A stretch of 31,754 nucleotides of DNA from Anaplasma platys (lineage in GTDB: Bacteria; Pseudomonadota; Alphaproteobacteria; Rickettsiales; Anaplasmataceae), in assembly GCF_012790675.1 (NCBI RefSeq), contig NZ_CP046391.1:483853-515606 (forward strand), in the 5' to 3' direction. Position numbers and translations under genes: made by a program. The notes under the pieces were generated by a model. That model saw only the letters and a list, made by a program, of their open reading frames with translations. It did not search any database and was not told the origin of the DNA. Shown here piece after piece: positions 16,489 to 25,376 of the stretch (positions are counted from its first letter, which is position 1; every line of letters begins with the position of its first letter).

Positions 16489-19400
16489 CTAGCAGCCCTC
16501 TTTAGCGTTTTCTATACAATGGTTCACCCATAAGGAAGTGCTCTTCTCCAACACACTGTTCTGCGCCAGTCGATTTCGCAAGAAATCAAAGTCCACCCTT
16601 CGAGCACACTGATCCTGATTGACGCAGCTGTAGAGAAAACTTTCCTCTCCTGTGCCGGGATCTACATGCCTTTGAATGCACTGACCACAAATTTCCTTCA
16701 TCATGCACTGCATGGGAGAATTTATGGAAGCTATCAATCTTATATCTTCTTTGAAGGCACTTTTTAGCTTGCCAGTCATACAATTTTTTATTGCTGACAT
16801 CATGCCGCTAGACCCTACCATGATCACCCGATCAATGGAATCTAGCTTTATTTTCGCTCTACAGTCTTGGCTGTACTCTGTAATCGCTTCAATTACATTT
16901 CCTTGATAGAACAAATCTTGAGAACGCGAAAGCGCTACGACGCCTTTTTCGCAGCACCATACTGCTGCATTAGAAGCTGCCTTCACTTGTTGCGTACCAA
17001 ATACACTGCTCTGTGTCTTAAATCCCGCAAAAAACAAGACTTTACAGCCATGTGACATCATTGACTCCCCTATGGAGAAGAGTGCAGCATTACCAACACC
17101 GCCACCAATCAGCATGACGTTCTCTGCTGTCGGTATATAGGTAGGAGAGCCTGTTGGCCCCATTAGGCTGACCAACTGGCCAGGCTGCAGATTATTACAA
17201 AGACGTGATGAAACCCCGACATCCAGCACCACCACAGAGACTGTGCCTTCTTCCCTATCAACAGAAGTCCCTGTCACCGCAACGCATTCCATGTCCATAT
17301 CTAGGTAATTATCTCTCCCTATACTTTGCATTCTATAGAACTGTCCAGGCTTGAAGTTTGCTGCCGCCAAGGGCGCATGTATCCTTATCTCCATTATCTT
17401 ATCTGCTAGCTTTGTAGCAGCAACCACCTTGGCGCCAAAGAGCTGTGTTATTTTTGCGAAAAACTCTTCGTTATTAGAAGATGATTCGCACTGTTCCAGT
17501 GCTTGAGATATTCCCAAATAGCCGTTCTTCGCACTGGCAAGCGCCTTTACTACGCTACCTTTATAATAGGGATGGATGTCACCAAAGGCACTTATAGTTT
17601 TTTCACTTGAAAGATAGAAACTGTTTTCGTCGAGTATCAAATCACTTGCAGCACAACCACATTGGAATTCTCTGCTGTGCGCCCTACTTTCTTCTAAAGT
17701 CACCGAGTTTTCATTAGTTCCTATAGCAATAACAACACACTTTGCGGGAACGAACCTTTTCCCGTTGTTCCGATCAATCACTTGTATTCCCACCGCAGAT
17801 TTGTATTTGTTGACCAGGATCTCATCGAGCTGCAGGTTTTCTGCGAAATATATTCCCTCCGACATGGCGTGTGTTAATTCGTCACTATTTAGCCGGTAAG
17901 CAGTTGAAGAATTTAAACCACTTCTGTAAACAATGGTCACCCCTCCCCATTTCTGTAATAGCTCTAATATTCTAGGTGCCCTACCCTCTCTGGTTGCCAA
18001 TTCTTTTTCATGTCTTATTTGTCGTGCGTGTGTTAGGAATTCACCAAAAATCTCCACCTCTTCTTCAGTCCAATCGCCTTCAAGGGTCCCTTGATAGCAG
18101 TTTTGTGACAGTTCCTCGTATCTCTCAAGGAATCTCTCAACCTGTATTGGATAGTAAGCAAGCAGTTCAGTTGCTGCATCAACTGCTGTTAAGCCGCCTC
18201 CGACTACTACAGCAGGAAAGCGAATTTGGAGCCCTGATATCGAAGATTTGTGCGGCGCATTCCCCAAATGTAATGCCATCAAAAATGACGAAGCCGTCAT
18301 CACGCCTTTTGCCAACATGTTTTTGCACATAGGTATTTTAGGCCCCCCGGCACCTGTGGCCAGCGCTATATGATGGAACCCCATGGAAAACGCATCCTGC
18401 GTGCTCAGCGTACTCCCTAACCGAATACCCCCGTACGCGGCAAAATGGTACCTTCTCTCCAGCAGCATGCGCGCAACCTTGAGATAATTTTTGTTCCATC
18501 TTGCCGTGATTCCATATTCTGATACCCCACCAAAACCATAGGATAATCGCTCCTCCAAGTTCTCAAAAATTTCTGTTTTTGCATTTTTTATCAGGGTAAA
18601 TGACGTTTTTTCACTACTACGTGAGACACCTGAAAGATGTACAGGCAACGGATCGATTTTCAGGCCATCTACCGCTATGACATTATGCCCTTCATTGAGC
18701 AAATAATGGGAAATACCTATGCCTGCGGGGCCCAGCCCCACAACAAGCACGTTCTTACCTGTGGGCTGTTTAGGTAAAGTGTTGGAAAAGGATAGAGGGT
18801 TCCACCGGGTAAACAGAGAGTAGATTTCAAACCCATAGGGCAAATTTAGGACACTATCTAAAACATGGGTTTCAATAGAAGGAACATCTACCTGCTGTTG
18901 CTTCTGGTATATACAAGCCCTGGTGCAGTCATTACAGATTCTGTGGCCTGTCATGACGCACATAGGGTTATCAATCGCGATTACCGCCAAAGGGGCTATC
19001 ACTAATCCTTGGCTTTTTAGTAAGTTAGTTTCGGATACTTTGACTTTTAAAGGGCAGCCAATCATGGGTACGTTGAGCCCCGACCGTTTAATGCTGCCAT
19101 CTCGATCCACCATACCACGAGAGCAGCTGTCACGCTTTTGTTTATGGCAAAATATACAGTAATGCACCTCGTTTAGCGCCTGATATGCGGTGGGAGTCTT
19201 AGCAGTGGCAAACCCGGTACGTTGCTTGAGTATTTTCCGGCTCGCAGTGTGTACAGGGAAGCCGTCTACCAAATCCTTTTTTTCCAATGGCACAAGGTTA
19301 TCTTTATCGTATTGTTTGGGCACCTGAAACAGTAAGGATCCACCTCCGCTATGCACCATGTGTACGGCATACTGTGCGGCTATATCCAAACTGTCAGAAT

Positions 19401-19842
19401 ATCGCTCAGGATCTTCCATCCACAGATTTACCTTTTTGACGAATATATCCTCGCTCACAGCGGATGGACTAGTCTCAAGAAGCTGCGCCAGCGCATAAGT
19501 AATCTCACTGAAACTCAAGTTTATTTGCAAAATGTTGGGATATTTCCTAGTAGCATAGCGCTGAACAAAATTTCTCTTGCACTTATACAGTGCGAGAAAC
19601 TCTCTATTTAGGCATTGTCCCTCATCTACTTCGGCTTCTATTTTGAACATTTTCGCTATGAATCTTTCAAGGAGATGCGCCAGCTCTATTATCAAGGAGG
19701 AGTCACCGCTGGCTGAACTGCGTGCGTCTAAAAGCTTTTGAAACAGGTCCGGACAATGATTTTCCACATCAGCCAAGAACTTTTGATCAACTTTGATCAG
19801 TCCATCGACGGAATAAAGGTCTGCTGGCGTCAAATTCGGCAT
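16489..19842 (-). CDS. Large iron-sulfur flavoprotein, GltD-like and PyrK-like fusion
   Basis: This 1117-residue protein has three parts. Residues 1-330 hold a helical region and then a Cys-rich ferredoxin-like segment (Cys229, 232, 240, 263, 295, 303, 306, 310) as in GltD-type proteins. Residues of about 364-790 are a GltD-like pyridine nucleotide-disulfide oxidoreductase: FAD site VLVVGLGPAGIGISHYLL, IALATGAGGPKIP, and NAD(P)H site VVVGGGLTAVDAATELL. The C-terminal third resembles ferredoxin reductases and the dihydroorotate dehydrogenase electron-transfer subunit PyrK: FKPGQFYRMQ, LIGGGVGNAALFSIG, and a final cluster Cys1046-x5-Cys1052-x2-Cys1055-x17-Cys1073. It likely moves electrons between NAD(P)H, flavins and Fe-S clusters. 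The electron acceptor is unknown: no gltB or pyrD lies beside it. I recall related long proteins in other Rickettsiales. ATG 19842 stands about 57 nt after a probable transcription start. Confidence 0.85.
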   Translation of the reverse strand: MPNLTPADLYSVDGLIKVDQKFLADVENHCPDLFQKLLDARSSASGDSSLIIELAHLLERFIAKMFKIEAEVDEGQCLNREFLALYKCKRNFVQRYATRKYPNILQINLSFSEITYALAQLLETSPSAVSEDIFVKKVNLWMEDPERYSDSLDIAAQYAVHMVHSGGGSLLFQVPKQYDKDNLVPLEKKDLVDGFPVHTASRKILKQRTGFATAKTPTAYQALNEVHYCIFCHKQKRDSCSRGMVDRDGSIKRSGLNVPMIGCPLKVKVSETNLLKSQGLVIAPLAVIAIDNPMCVMTGHRICNDCTRACIYQKQQQVDVPSIETHVLDSVLNLPYGFEIYSLFTRWNPLSFSNTLPKQPTGKNVLVVGLGPAGIGISHYLLNEGHNVIAVDGLKIDPLPVHLSGVSRSSEKTSFTLIKNAKTEIFENLEERLSYGFGGVSEYGITARWNKNYLKVARMLLERRYHFAAYGGIRLGSTLSTQDAFSMGFHHIALATGAGGPKIPMCKNMLAKGVMTASSFLMALHLGNAPHKSSISGLQIRFPAVVVGGGLTAVDAATELLAYYPIQVERFLERYEELSQNCYQGTLEGDWTEEEVEIFGEFLTHARQIRHEKELATREGRAPRILELLQKWGGVTIVYRSGLNSSTAYRLNSDELTHAMSEGIYFAENLQLDEILVNKYKSAVGIQVIDRNNGKRFVPAKCVVIAIGTNENSVTLEESRAHSREFQCGCAASDLILDENSFYLSSEKTISAFGDIHPYYKGSVVKALASAKNGYLGISQALEQCESSSNNEEFFAKITQLFGAKVVAATKLADKIMEIRIHAPLAAANFKPGQFYRMQSIGRDNYLDMDMECVAVTGTSVDREEGTVSVVVLDVGVSSRLCNNLQPGQLVSLMGPTGSPTYIPTAENVMLIGGGVGNAALFSIGESMMSHGCKVLFFAGFKTQSSVFGTQQVKAASNAAVWCCEKGVVALSRSQDLFYQGNVIEAITEYSQDCRAKIKLDSIDRVIMVGSSGMMSAIKNCMTGKLKSAFKEDIRLIASINSPMQCMMKEICGQCIQRHVDPGTGEESFLYSCVNQDQCARRVDFDFLRNRLAQNSVLEKSTSLWVNHCIENAKEGC

Positions 19843-19905
19843 TAAAAATTAGCCCACGTTGAAGTTGAGATACGCACGGAGAAAGACCTTGGGTTTACTG
19901 CCAAG

Positions 19906-19935
19906 ATTATATCAGGTGTATCAAGAACACTGCAA
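19906..19935 (-). promoter_or_regulatory. Probable promoter of the flavoprotein gene
   Basis: On the minus strand, TTGCAG (19935-19930), an 18-bp spacer and a consensus TATAAT (19911-19906) lie 63 bp before the ATG at 19842. Confidence 0.6.
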
Positions 19936-20206
19936 CAACATCCGCAAAGATAAGCAAGATGGTATTGGTCTGAGAAGATGGATAGCAGTGCTATAAAAAC
20001 ACCCTACCTCCCTGGCCTGAGTAGACAATGCAATGTGTCTCTACGCACTACGATAGGCTTCAACTAGGAAAATGAAGAAATACCATTAGGGAATGAACAC
20101 TTAAGAGGCATTTGAAAGAAAGAATATCAGTATACATACTAGAATGAGGGCCGTAGGAGCTTATGATTCTTGCAAGTGTACCTTTGTTATTTGTGTATCA
20201 AATTAA
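19936..20206. other. Intergenic stretch between flavoprotein promoter and effector terminator
   Basis: Under 300 bases. Nothing recognised. Confidence 0.5.
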
Positions 20207-20250
20207 GGAAAAACCGCGTGGCCAGTCCCTTGGACAAATGCCACGCGGCT
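20207..20250 (-). terminator. Strong rho-independent terminator of the effector-like gene
   Basis: A perfect 9-bp GC-rich stem, CCGCGTGGC (20214-20222) with GCCACGCGG (20240-20248), encloses a 17-base loop that itself can pair GTCC with GGAC. On the minus strand the stem is followed by TTTTTCC. It lies 42 nt past the stop of the gene at 20292-23471. It is the clearest terminator in the window. Confidence 0.9.
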
Positions 20251-20291
20251 CGTTAGTTGCGGGCGTTAATGCCGCTTAGTCTGAAGTAGCC

Positions 20292-23200
20292 TTATCTACC
20301 GCGTTGTTGCTTAGAAGTTTCTGAAGCGATAGCGGAACTATGCTTTCCTTCAAACTTCTGAACTAGTTCCCCAACCCTAGAACGTTTAGGGGAACTAAAT
20401 TTGCGTACCAGTGCATCAACGTGGCCCACCGATACTTCACCGTGACGTTGAGGAGACTTCCTCTGCATAGAAGCGTTGATCGAGTGATTACCCATAGAAT
20501 GTCTCACATTTCCTGCGCCAGAAACGTTGTCACGCTCAGCTTGCAAGCGGCTCTCTATACTTTTCACAGTAAGGTCAACGCTTTTCCTCGATGCAAACAG
20601 AGTTTCACGATCGTCATTGGCTTTCATAGAGTTTTTTACCATGCGAATGACAGCGAAATTAGCCGCTGAAGGCATGTGCTCCGCTGGAACACTCGGTTTG
20701 TTTTGAGTAAAATCAGTCGCAAACATCTTAAGCGCACTTCCAGAGTTTACTGAGTTATTGGGAGAAGAAACAGTTGCTGCACTCTTCTCAGCACCGTTCA
20801 ATAACATCTCTACACTGCGTTTAATCCCAGGAGATGCGTTTTTCATAACTCTTGTAGAACGTTTTACCCCAGCCAGAGCGTGCATTTCCTTTCCTTTACC
20901 AGCAGTTGCCGCAGAAACTGTAGGCTTGTTTGATACTTGTTCACGCACCGAAACTGTGCTAGAGGAAGGGCTGGCAGAAGGCACTCTTGGTCTGGAAGCT
21001 GAATCAAGCTGTATAGAGACTTCTGTTCTGAACTTAGTGGGGCTTGCAGGAGAGGGGCTCCTGGCAGGCTCACTTGGTTTAGCAGCAACAAGTTTAACTA
21101 GCGAAGGAGTGCAAGACTGCAGTGAGGAGCCAGACAAATTCGGGACACTCAAAGCAGGGCTCCGAGCAATAACGACTGGGTTAAAAGTGGCAGGCTGCGT
21201 CTGCTTCGTTTCAGCAGAAGTACTTGCAAGACTTGCAAAACTGCTAAAGGCATGCATTGCGCGTTGTGCTGGAGTAAATGTTGCAGCCGCTACAGATGCG
21301 CTCTTTGGAGCAACAGGAGGCTTAACAGCTGGGGCCTTCTTTTTTGTCTCAAGTAAACGCACTGGAGAAATACTCCTGGTGATCGTAGCAGCTCTGCTTA
21401 CCGAAGATTCACTCGCTGCTTTTGCTTCAGACTCTTGCACTTTTTGGGTACTTACATCCAGAAATACTGCTCTTTCTGAAAGTGGAGATCCTGCTCTTGC
21501 TGCTTCCTCTTCTTTCTTTGATGTTTGTTGGGCATCGAAAAATGGACGTGGAGGCAAATCTGGGGCTACATCTTCGTTGTCCGAAGGGGATGACACGCTA
21601 TTTGAACTGGAAGAAGAGCTACTTTTAGTTGATCTAGCGTATATAGGTTCCTCTTGTTGAAATACGCTTCCTGAACTTGATCCGGATACTGACTTAAGAT
21701 TTTTCCTACCTTCAAGGAGGTCAGCAAGGGAAGGTACCCGAATTTCAGGAGATGGTGTTGAAGCTTGAGTCACTGGTATTATGACCTTCAGACCTTTAGC
21801 ATTAGCAGATCTACCTAATAACCTTTGGAAAACTCCTACAGCTTTTGTAGATTCTGTAGCAGCACTTTTTGCTGCATTCTTTTTTATAGTAGAAGGTCCC
21901 GCTTCACTTACCGATGCAGTAGAAGCAGCCGCCACACCACTCGTGCTTTGAGTGTCAGAAAACCTGCTAAACACTTTTACCTTTTGAAGTGCCCCCATCA
22001 CTCCAGGAGAGTGCTGTGCAGTACTTTTTGCTATGTCTTTTTGGCTTTCACCCGTAGAAAAAGCTCGGCTGAGGGACAATCTTACACTGATAGTATCTAA
22101 AAGTTGCGGAGACAACCTACCAACTTGGGGAGACCTACGTGTTTGCAATGTACTAGCTCGTCCAGCAAGTTTTTCTTCCCTCTTTTCCGAGCTAGAGGAG
22201 GGTATTATGGCCTGATCATTCATAGGATTACCTGGGTTATGTATATGTGTGGGGTGGTCCAGAGAAGCAGATTCGCTTGTAACTATGCCGCGATTAACAG
22301 CGACACTTGGTTTCTCTGAAGAAGACTGCTGCTGGGAACCCGCTTCAGAGGTTACGCTTTGGCTATCCGCTATGCTCTGTTCCTTACGTGACGGGACAGA
22401 ACTTGTATAACTAGGCTCTGAAGAAATAAAAGGATTAGGTGCATCGAGAAACGTAAGTGAATTCCTGATAGGTAGAGCATCGACAGCATTGAATATTTCC
22501 TGGGCAAATGAGCCCTCAGAATTTGATCTCCCTGCACTGCGGCGAAAGCCAGTTACAAAAGCGCTACGCTGTGGCTCACCATCACGATGAATTTGCGCAG
22601 TCGTTGTAACCATATACTCTTCAGGAAGGTCAATTTGCCTTGCAGTTTGTGCACCTGAAGGACCTACAGTACTTGGAACAGCGCCTTGCGCCGGGATCCT
22701 GTAGGTACGCGCACTTTCCCCTAACTCCATGTAGGAGCTCCCATTACTAGAATGTGTGGGCGAAGGGGGATCCTGAGCTGGAATGCCGTCTACACCTCGG
22801 CTAGAATTCGATTTCGGTGGAACCATAATTAAGTCGTCAAATAGGTTCCTTTTGGCAGGAGAGTTTTTGTTTCTTGTGAATGCTGAAACAAAAGCTTGCC
22901 CAAAATTTCTAAAAAAATCCCTTACCTGCTTACCGAGATTCTTCTTCTTACTAACCGGCTTCAAATATCCGTCGCTTCCAGTGGAAAGATGTCTTAAACC
23001 GGGTGATTTCTTCGGCACTTCGGGCGCATCATCTTGCTCTTGCTTGTTAGTCAAGCCTTTAGATTCAGGAGACCCTTCATTGTCAAAGTCAAAATCTAGG
23101 TGCTCATAGATCGGCGTAGAACTTGACCGCGGCAAATCAGATTCAGCTTCTTGCCCTGGCTCATCCAAATCTGACGCTATGTCGCCAAAAGAAACATATC

Positions 23201-23471
23201 CTCCTTCACACGAAGAAGGTATGTCTACTTCATCTTCTTCAGCGGCATAGACGTGTACACTGCCGGCTCTACTACCAGTATCGGCACGGCTACTTGCTTC
23301 GACATACCCCGTACTATCATGGCCAACAGAACCAGTACTTTCTGTACCCGAAGGTATAGGGTTGTTTGCACCACCGACTTGCTGTGATAGGCTAGTGTCT
23401 CGTGTTTTAGTCTTACTGCGTTTTGTTCCTTTATGCTTTCCTTTCCTAAATATTTTTAATTGTTTTTTCAT
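20292..23471 (-). CDS. Large Ser-rich candidate type IV secretion effector with EPIYA motif
   Basis: I do not recognise a domain. The 1059-residue protein is mostly low-complexity and probably disordered, rich in Ser, Ala, Pro and Lys. Visible: a very basic N terminus (KKQLKIFRKGKHKGTKRSK); tyrosines in acidic or adaptor-like contexts (GYVEAS Tyr56, VHVYAAEEDE Tyr75, GYVSFGD Tyr92, TPIYEHLDF Tyr122, SSYMELGE); a basic segment with hydrophobic residues (KKKNLGKQVRDFFRNF, about 176-190); a true EPIYA at 608-612; and a proline motif DLPPRPFF at about 637-644 like an SH3 ligand. The C terminus is hydrophilic and basic (SETSKQQRGR), as in VirB/D4 substrates. EPIYA tyrosines of bacterial effectors, including Anaplasma AnkA, are phosphorylated by host Src kinases. 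An effector role is inference. The gene has its own promoter and terminator, and GGGA lies 4 nt before the ATG. Residues 645-797 are duplicated at 1564-2076. Confidence 0.8.
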   Translation of the reverse strand: MKKQLKIFRKGKHKGTKRSKTKTRDTSLSQQVGGANNPIPSGTESTGSVGHDSTGYVEASSRADTGSRAGSVHVYAAEEDEVDIPSSCEGGYVSFGDIASDLDEPGQEAESDLPRSSSTPIYEHLDFDFDNEGSPESKGLTNKQEQDDAPEVPKKSPGLRHLSTGSDGYLKPVSKKKNLGKQVRDFFRNFGQAFVSAFTRNKNSPAKRNLFDDLIMVPPKSNSSRGVDGIPAQDPPSPTHSSNGSSYMELGESARTYRIPAQGAVPSTVGPSGAQTARQIDLPEEYMVTTTAQIHRDGEPQRSAFVTGFRRSAGRSNSEGSFAQEIFNAVDALPIRNSLTFLDAPNPFISSEPSYTSSVPSRKEQSIADSQSVTSEAGSQQQSSSEKPSVAVNRGIVTSESASLDHPTHIHNPGNPMNDQAIIPSSSSEKREEKLAGRASTLQTRRSPQVGRLSPQLLDTISVRLSLSRAFSTGESQKDIAKSTAQHSPGVMGALQKVKVFSRFSDTQSTSGVAAASTASVSEAGPSTIKKNAAKSAATESTKAVGVFQRLLGRSANAKGLKVIIPVTQASTPSPEIRVPSLADLLEGRKNLKSVSGSSSGSVFQQEEPIYARSTKSSSSSSSNSVSSPSDNEDVAPDLPPRPFFDAQQTSKKEEEAARAGSPLSERAVFLDVSTQKVQESEAKAASESSVSRAATITRSISPVRLLETKKKAPAVKPPVAPKSASVAAATFTPAQRAMHAFSSFASLASTSAETKQTQPATFNPVVIARSPALSVPNLSGSSLQSCTPSLVKLVAAKPSEPARSPSPASPTKFRTEVSIQLDSASRPRVPSASPSSSTVSVREQVSNKPTVSAATAGKGKEMHALAGVKRSTRVMKNASPGIKRSVEMLLNGAEKSAATVSSPNNSVNSGSALKMFATDFTQNKPSVPAEHMPSAANFAVIRMVKNSMKANDDRETLFASRKSVDLTVKSIESRLQAERDNVSGAGNVRHSMGNHSINASMQRKSPQRHGEVSVGHVDALVRKFSSPKRSRVGELVQKFEGKHSSAIASETSKQQRGR
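21080..21537 (-). repeat. Segment of the effector-like gene duplicated at 1564-2076
   Basis: This 458-bp stretch (effector residues of about 645-797) recurs in the same orientation about 19.5 kb away at 1564-2076. There are two substitutions and one added 55-bp unit in the copy. The segment begins just after the DLPPRPFF motif. Direct repeats of this length and identity can recombine. Confidence 0.92.
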
Positions 23472-23501
23472 AGTCCCAACATCTTATCTAAAAGAGTGGG
23501 C

Positions 23502-23529
23502 ATTCTATTAAAAAATTAATGAAAGTCAA
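23502..23529 (-). promoter_or_regulatory. Probable promoter of the effector-like gene
   Basis: On the minus strand, TTGACT (23529-23524), a 16-bp AT-rich spacer and TAGAAT (23507-23502) lie 30 bp before the ATG at 23471. With the terminator at 20207-20250 it defines a single-gene transcript. Confidence 0.6.
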
Positions 23530-23970
23530 AAAATTAAAGGCAATTTAGTGTATTACCGAGGAAAAACGGTTGTCTACTTTTCCCAAGCAATGAGGAAAAC
23601 AGGTTCAGTGAGTCGCAGAGGAAATTTTTAACAAATATTAAGAATTCTAAAACCGGCATGTAGCGCCTTAATGGGTAAAATACTCGGTACATTTGTATGT
23701 GGCACCAACACAGTCTATCTTAAGAAGGCTTTTTGTGTTGTGAATGGCTGTAAAATTCGGTTATACGTATGCTGCTGCTTACTCTCAAGCATTCGACGAG
23801 CTAACTATTCGATAGGAGCTCTGCGTTGCCTTTTATTGAATGCATACAGTGCGCGTCTGTATCTATTAAAAGGTTGCGACATGCATTTCGTTTTCAATTT
23901 CTATAGTGCTTAGTAGTACTGTTGGTGTAGGACTTACAAGTGAAAATGTGCGAAAGGTCCTAAATTTTAC
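23530..23970. other. Divergent intergenic region between effector and efp
   Basis: No gene supported; short frames only (80 codons at 23671-23913, no recognisable features). The region separates two divergent promoters and is the natural place for regulator binding, but I saw no clear operator. Confidence 0.45.
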
Positions 23971-23999
23971 TTGAGTTGTATTGCCCTTGTGTTTACAAT
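23971..23999 (+). promoter_or_regulatory. Probable promoter of efp
   Basis: TTGAGT (23971-23976), a 17-bp spacer and TACAAT (23994-23999) stand 25 bp before the efp ATG at 24025. The predicted leader is only about 20 nt and carries a GGAGG ribosome binding site. Confidence 0.65.
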
Positions 24000-24024
24000 T
24001 CACATTCTCTAAATGGAGGTGGCT

Positions 24025-24591
24025 ATGGCTGAAAGGGGTAATGACATTAAGCCTGGTCAGGTTCTTGATCACAATGGAGCTTTGTACTTAGTGGTTAAAA
24101 CCATGCACACTCAACCTGGAAAGGGGGGTGCGTACGTCCAAGCAGAGCTCAAGAATCTCAAAACCGGAGCTAAGTATCAAGAAAGGTTTAGAGCCGATGG
24201 TAACGTAAAGCGTGCTATCATGGAGGAAGTGAGTTTTCAGTATATCTTTGGAGATTCTTCTTCGATTACGCTCATGAACACAGAAAATTATGAGCAAATC
24301 TCGATACCGATAGAGCTACTGGGAGAGAAGAGCGTGTATTTGAAGGAAAATATGATTCTCACACTACTCTTTCATAAAGGGGAAGTGATCTCGGCAAAGG
24401 TTCCTGATTATGTTGTCCTCGAGGTGGTTGAAGCCGAGTCTGTGATTAAGGGACAAACAGCGTCTTCGTCGTATAAGTCTGCGGTTTTGGAGAATGGGCG
24501 ACGCGTCAGTGTGCCACCTTTTATCAAAGTTGGAGAAAAAGTTGTCATATACACTCCCGATGATACATATTATGAGAGGGCCAAAGATTAG
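24025..24591 (+). CDS. efp: Translation elongation factor P
   Basis: EF-P enters the ribosomal E site and relieves stalling at polyproline stretches. The 188-residue protein has the full three-domain family layout: DIKPGQVLDHNGALYLVV, the loop HTQPGKGGAYVQAEL with the modifiable Lys33, LKTGAKYQERFRA, and the C-terminal signature region KVGEKVVIYTPDDTYYERAKD. The frame reaches an ATG-less upstream region, but ATG 24025 has GGAGG (24015-24019) 5 nt before it, so MAERGNDIKPG is the start. It is followed after 2 nt by the SuhB-like gene and then a pseudouridine synthase, forming a translation-related operon. The Pro-rich effector next door is the kind of protein that may need EF-P, which is only a suggestion. 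Confidence 0.97.
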   Translation: MAERGNDIKPGQVLDHNGALYLVVKTMHTQPGKGGAYVQAELKNLKTGAKYQERFRADGNVKRAIMEEVSFQYIFGDSSSITLMNTENYEQISIPIELLGEKSVYLKENMILTLLFHKGEVISAKVPDYVVLEVVEAESVIKGQTASSSYKSAVLENGRRVSVPPFIKVGEKVVIYTPDDTYYERAKD

Positions 24592-24593
24592 CA

Positions 24594-25376
24594 ATGGCAG
24601 CGCTGTTTTCGCCGGTCATAGGAGTAATACTTAAGGCGGTACGCAAGTCCTCCAAAGGGTTGATGCGGGACTTTAATGAGGTTAGGTATCTGCATTCGTC
24701 GTACACCACTGCAAGTGAGTTCACACGTGCGGCGTACGCCAGATCGAGCAGGATTATTGGAGAGGAGCTCAGCTACTACAAACAAGGTCTGGGAATGTTT
24801 TTTGAGGGCACCAGGAACGGTGATGCTGCCTTGGGCGATATGTTTTGGTTTGTTAGCCCAATAGATAGCAGAACCAACTTTATGAGTGGCATACCGTACT
24901 TTGCTACAGCCGTTGCACTTGTAAAAAATGGTGAGGTCGTGGCGGCGGTGGTTGATGCCCCCGCTTTAAATGAAACATATTACGCCGAAAAAGGCTTTGG
25001 AGCTTTTGTCGAAAGCAATCACGGAAGATACACGAGACTGCGTGTAACTAATAAAACAAGCGTAAACGCCGCGGTGCTTGACTTTACGGCAGGTGACGCC
25101 GGTGTTAGGGATGTTGTCTGCAAACTTGCCACCAACCATATAGTATTGCGTTCCATGGGGTCAATAGTTCTGGGCATTTCATACCTTTGCTCCGCGTGTT
25201 ACGACATAATAATATACTCTGGTGTTCAGGAGTACAAAGCTGGAATGGCAACGCTTTTTGTCGAAGAAAGCAGGGGTAATGTTTCTATTACAGGAAACCT
25301 GCTTTGTGCCAGTAATAGCGATCTACTGGCGTTTCTTGGGCAGGGGTTACCGCACAACAGTGAAGAAAAAAACTGA
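24594..25376 (+). CDS. SuhB/inositol monophosphatase-family protein with altered metal site
   Basis: The 260-residue protein has the inositol monophosphatase fold order: a helical N terminus, GMFFEGTRNGD in the place of the first acidic motif, WFVSPIDSRTNF (residues 85-96) in the place of W-I-V-D-P-I-D-G-T-x-N-F, PYFATAVALVKNGEVVAAVVDAP, and YSGVQEYKAGMATLFVEES in the place of the W-D-x-A-A-G motif. Two metal-binding Asp are replaced: Ser88 and Glu213; Asp91 remains. Phosphatase activity is doubtful. In E. coli SuhB also acts as a Nus factor in rRNA antitermination, for which catalysis is not required. That role would fit here but is inference. ATG 24594 is 2 nt after the efp stop. The 3' end overlaps the next gene by 17 nt. 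Confidence 0.8.
   Translation: MAALFSPVIGVILKAVRKSSKGLMRDFNEVRYLHSSYTTASEFTRAAYARSSRIIGEELSYYKQGLGMFFEGTRNGDAALGDMFWFVSPIDSRTNFMSGIPYFATAVALVKNGEVVAAVVDAPALNETYYAEKGFGAFVESNHGRYTRLRVTNKTSVNAAVLDFTAGDAGVRDVVCKLATNHIVLRSMGSIVLGISYLCSACYDIIIYSGVQEYKAGMATLFVEESRGNVSITGNLLCASNSDLLAFLGQGLPHNSEEKN

Noticed and set aside
20758..21660. Long plus-strand open frame of 300 codons opposite the effector gene
   Set aside because: It is an antisense shadow of a low-complexity Ser/Ala-rich gene; no ribosome binding site, promoter or recognisable product.
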